DNA from: Flavobacteriales bacterium
Lineage (GTDB): Bacteria; Bacteroidota; Bacteroidia; Flavobacteriales_D; Sanyastnellaceae
NCBI GenBank assembly: GCA_028825055.1
Contig: JAPKAW010000069.1
Location: forward strand, 1-8,594
DNA length: 8,594 bases
Direction of reading: 5' to 3'
The position numbers and the translations under genes are program-made. A model generated the notes under the pieces. The model was not told the origin of the DNA. It worked only from the letters and a program-made list of their open reading frames with translations, and searched no databases. This document shows, in pieces, positions 7,396 through 8,594 of this stretch. The number at the start of each line of letters is the position of its first letter. The first letter of the stretch is position 1.

Positions 7396-8594
7396 ATGAA
7401 TCAGAAAACTCTATTTTCAGCATGCATTGTGGCGATCTCATTGATGGCCTGCAAGCAAGACTTCTTGGAGATTAAGCCTCTCGTGGGCGCTTCCGAAGCC
7501 AACTTCTTTTTGAACGCTGCGGACGCAGAAGCGAGCATCATTGCTTGTTACAATCCGTTGCAGCAGGAGGTGACCAACCTTCAGGGATTTGGTCAGTTGG
7601 CACCGCACTTCCGATGGTATTTCGGCGACATTGCTTCCGATGACTCGTTCAAAGGCGGATCAGGCGATGGTGACGAGCCTGAATTGCTGTTGTTTGAAAA
7701 TTTCCAAGGCAATTCGACGTCAAAGTTGATCCTTGCGGAGTGGCAAGCAGCGTACCGTGGTATCGCGTACTGCAACCTTTCAACGAACCGTATTCCGGAG
7801 ATTGACATGGACCCAACAGATAAGGCGCGTTTCTTGGGTGAAGCTGCCTTCATTCGGGCATTGTGGTACTTCAATCTTGTTACGATGTTTGGCGATGTGC
7901 CCCTTGTTTTGGATAACCTCGCTCCAAGCGAATACCAGCAAGAGCGTTCACCTGCAGCGGCTATTTGGGCACAGATCGAACTTGATTTGAATGTGGCTCG
8001 TCAAGGATTGCCGAATCGCAGTGGTATGTCTGTTTCTCAGATTGGTCGAGTGACGCGAGGAGCCGCGACATCTTTACTCGCAAAGGCTCATGCCTACCAA
8101 GGTGAATGGCAATTGTGCTATGACATGGCCAGTGAAGTCATGACATCTGGAGAATACTTTTTGGATCCTAATTACAGCAATATCTTCACTGAAAGTGGTG
8201 AAAATGGACCGGGTTCTATCTGGGAGATTCAATACATGAATGCTTCTGGTGGTAACTGGGGCAACCAATTGGAAGGAACATTTACGAATGTATTTACACG
8301 AGCTCGTGGTCAGTTTGGCGGATATGGATTCAACATACCAGAGCAAAACTTCGTGGATGAATTTGAAGCGAATGATCCCCGCTTAGTAGCAACCGTCTTC
8401 CAAGAAGGCGATGCTATGGGCGATCGAGGGGTGTTCTCATTGGATGCCACGGGCATGCCACATCCTTATTACACGAAGAAGTACTTCATCAATGCTGGAG
8501 ATGAGGCGCCTTTTGGCGACCCCAATCCCAATGGTTACTCCAATGATCGCATGATTCGGTATGCGGATGTCATTTTATTCAAAGCAGAAGCGGC
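7396..8594 (+). CDS. susD: SusD/RagB-family glycan-binding lipoprotein (3' end beyond window)
   Basis: This is the surface lipoprotein that caps the SusC barrel and delivers glycan to it. The ATG at 7396 lies 10 bases after the susC stop and opens a frame with no stop up to the window end, giving 399 visible residues. Residues 1-19 are a lipoprotein signal ending LMAC (Cys19). The mature start CKQDFLEIKP is the typical SusD opening, and its acidic residues fit surface export. Family motifs visible are EAAFIRALWYFNLV (149-162) with FGDVPLV just after, a helical TPR-like region around 190-250, and IRYADVILFKAEA near the cut end (387-399). That last motif usually sits roughly 100 residues before the C-terminus, so perhaps 100 residues are missing; this is a window truncation, not gene damage. 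The direct pairing with susC makes the call secure. Ligand specificity cannot be read from the sequence. Confidence 0.96.
   Translation, partial: MNQKTLFSACIVAISLMACKQDFLEIKPLVGASEANFFLNAADAEASIIACYNPLQQEVTNLQGFGQLAPHFRWYFGDIASDDSFKGGSGDGDEPELLLFENFQGNSTSKLILAEWQAAYRGIAYCNLSTNRIPEIDMDPTDKARFLGEAAFIRALWYFNLVTMFGDVPLVLDNLAPSEYQQERSPAAAIWAQIELDLNVARQGLPNRSGMSVSQIGRVTRGAATSLLAKAHAYQGEWQLCYDMASEVMTSGEYFLDPNYSNIFTESGENGPGSIWEIQYMNASGGNWGNQLEGTFTNVFTRARGQFGGYGFNIPEQNFVDEFEANDPRLVATVFQEGDAMGDRGVFSLDATGMPHPYYTKKYFINAGDEAPFGDPNPNGYSNDRMIRYADVILFKAEA

Overview
The window looks like part of a polysaccharide-utilisation locus (PUL) from a member of the Bacteroidota, probably a free-living one. The grounds are a SusC-type TonB-dependent transporter followed directly by a SusD-type lipoprotein, a type IX secretion (T9SS) C-terminal sorting domain, and start codons without Shine-Dalgarno sequences but with A/T-rich leaders, all typical of that phylum. 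Base composition looks balanced (roughly half G+C by eye), so it is not a very AT-rich Flavobacterium-like genome. I would not name a genus.

Layout, all on the + strand: (1) positions 1-251 are an A/T-rich non-coding leader with a weak promoter candidate (168-198) and a small perfect dyad (31-47). (2) 252-2537 is a family GH3 exo-acting beta-glycosidase lipoprotein with its catalytic residues intact. (3) 2560-4278 is a secreted 572-residue protein made of four carbohydrate-binding-like beta-sandwich modules in the order A-B-A-B, plus a T9SS sorting domain and no recognisable catalytic domain. (4) 4326-7385 is a complete SusC-type outer-membrane transporter. (5) 7396-8594 is a SusD-type surface glycan-binding lipoprotein cut by the window end. 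Gaps between genes are 22, 47 and 10 bases with no terminator seen, so the four genes probably form one transcription unit that continues beyond the window.

Inferred job: the T9SS-exported modular protein and SusD would capture a glycan at the surface, SusC would import oligosaccharides with TonB energy, and the GH3 enzyme would release terminal sugars from them. GH3 chemistry and the ExoI-like active site suggest a beta-glucan-type ligand, while the binding modules resemble CBM48/CBM20-type (starch/glycogen) domains, so the substrate cannot be fixed from this window. No endo-acting hydrolase and no regulator (HTCS, SusR or sigma/anti-sigma) is visible. The most interesting element is the A-B-A-B secreted protein.
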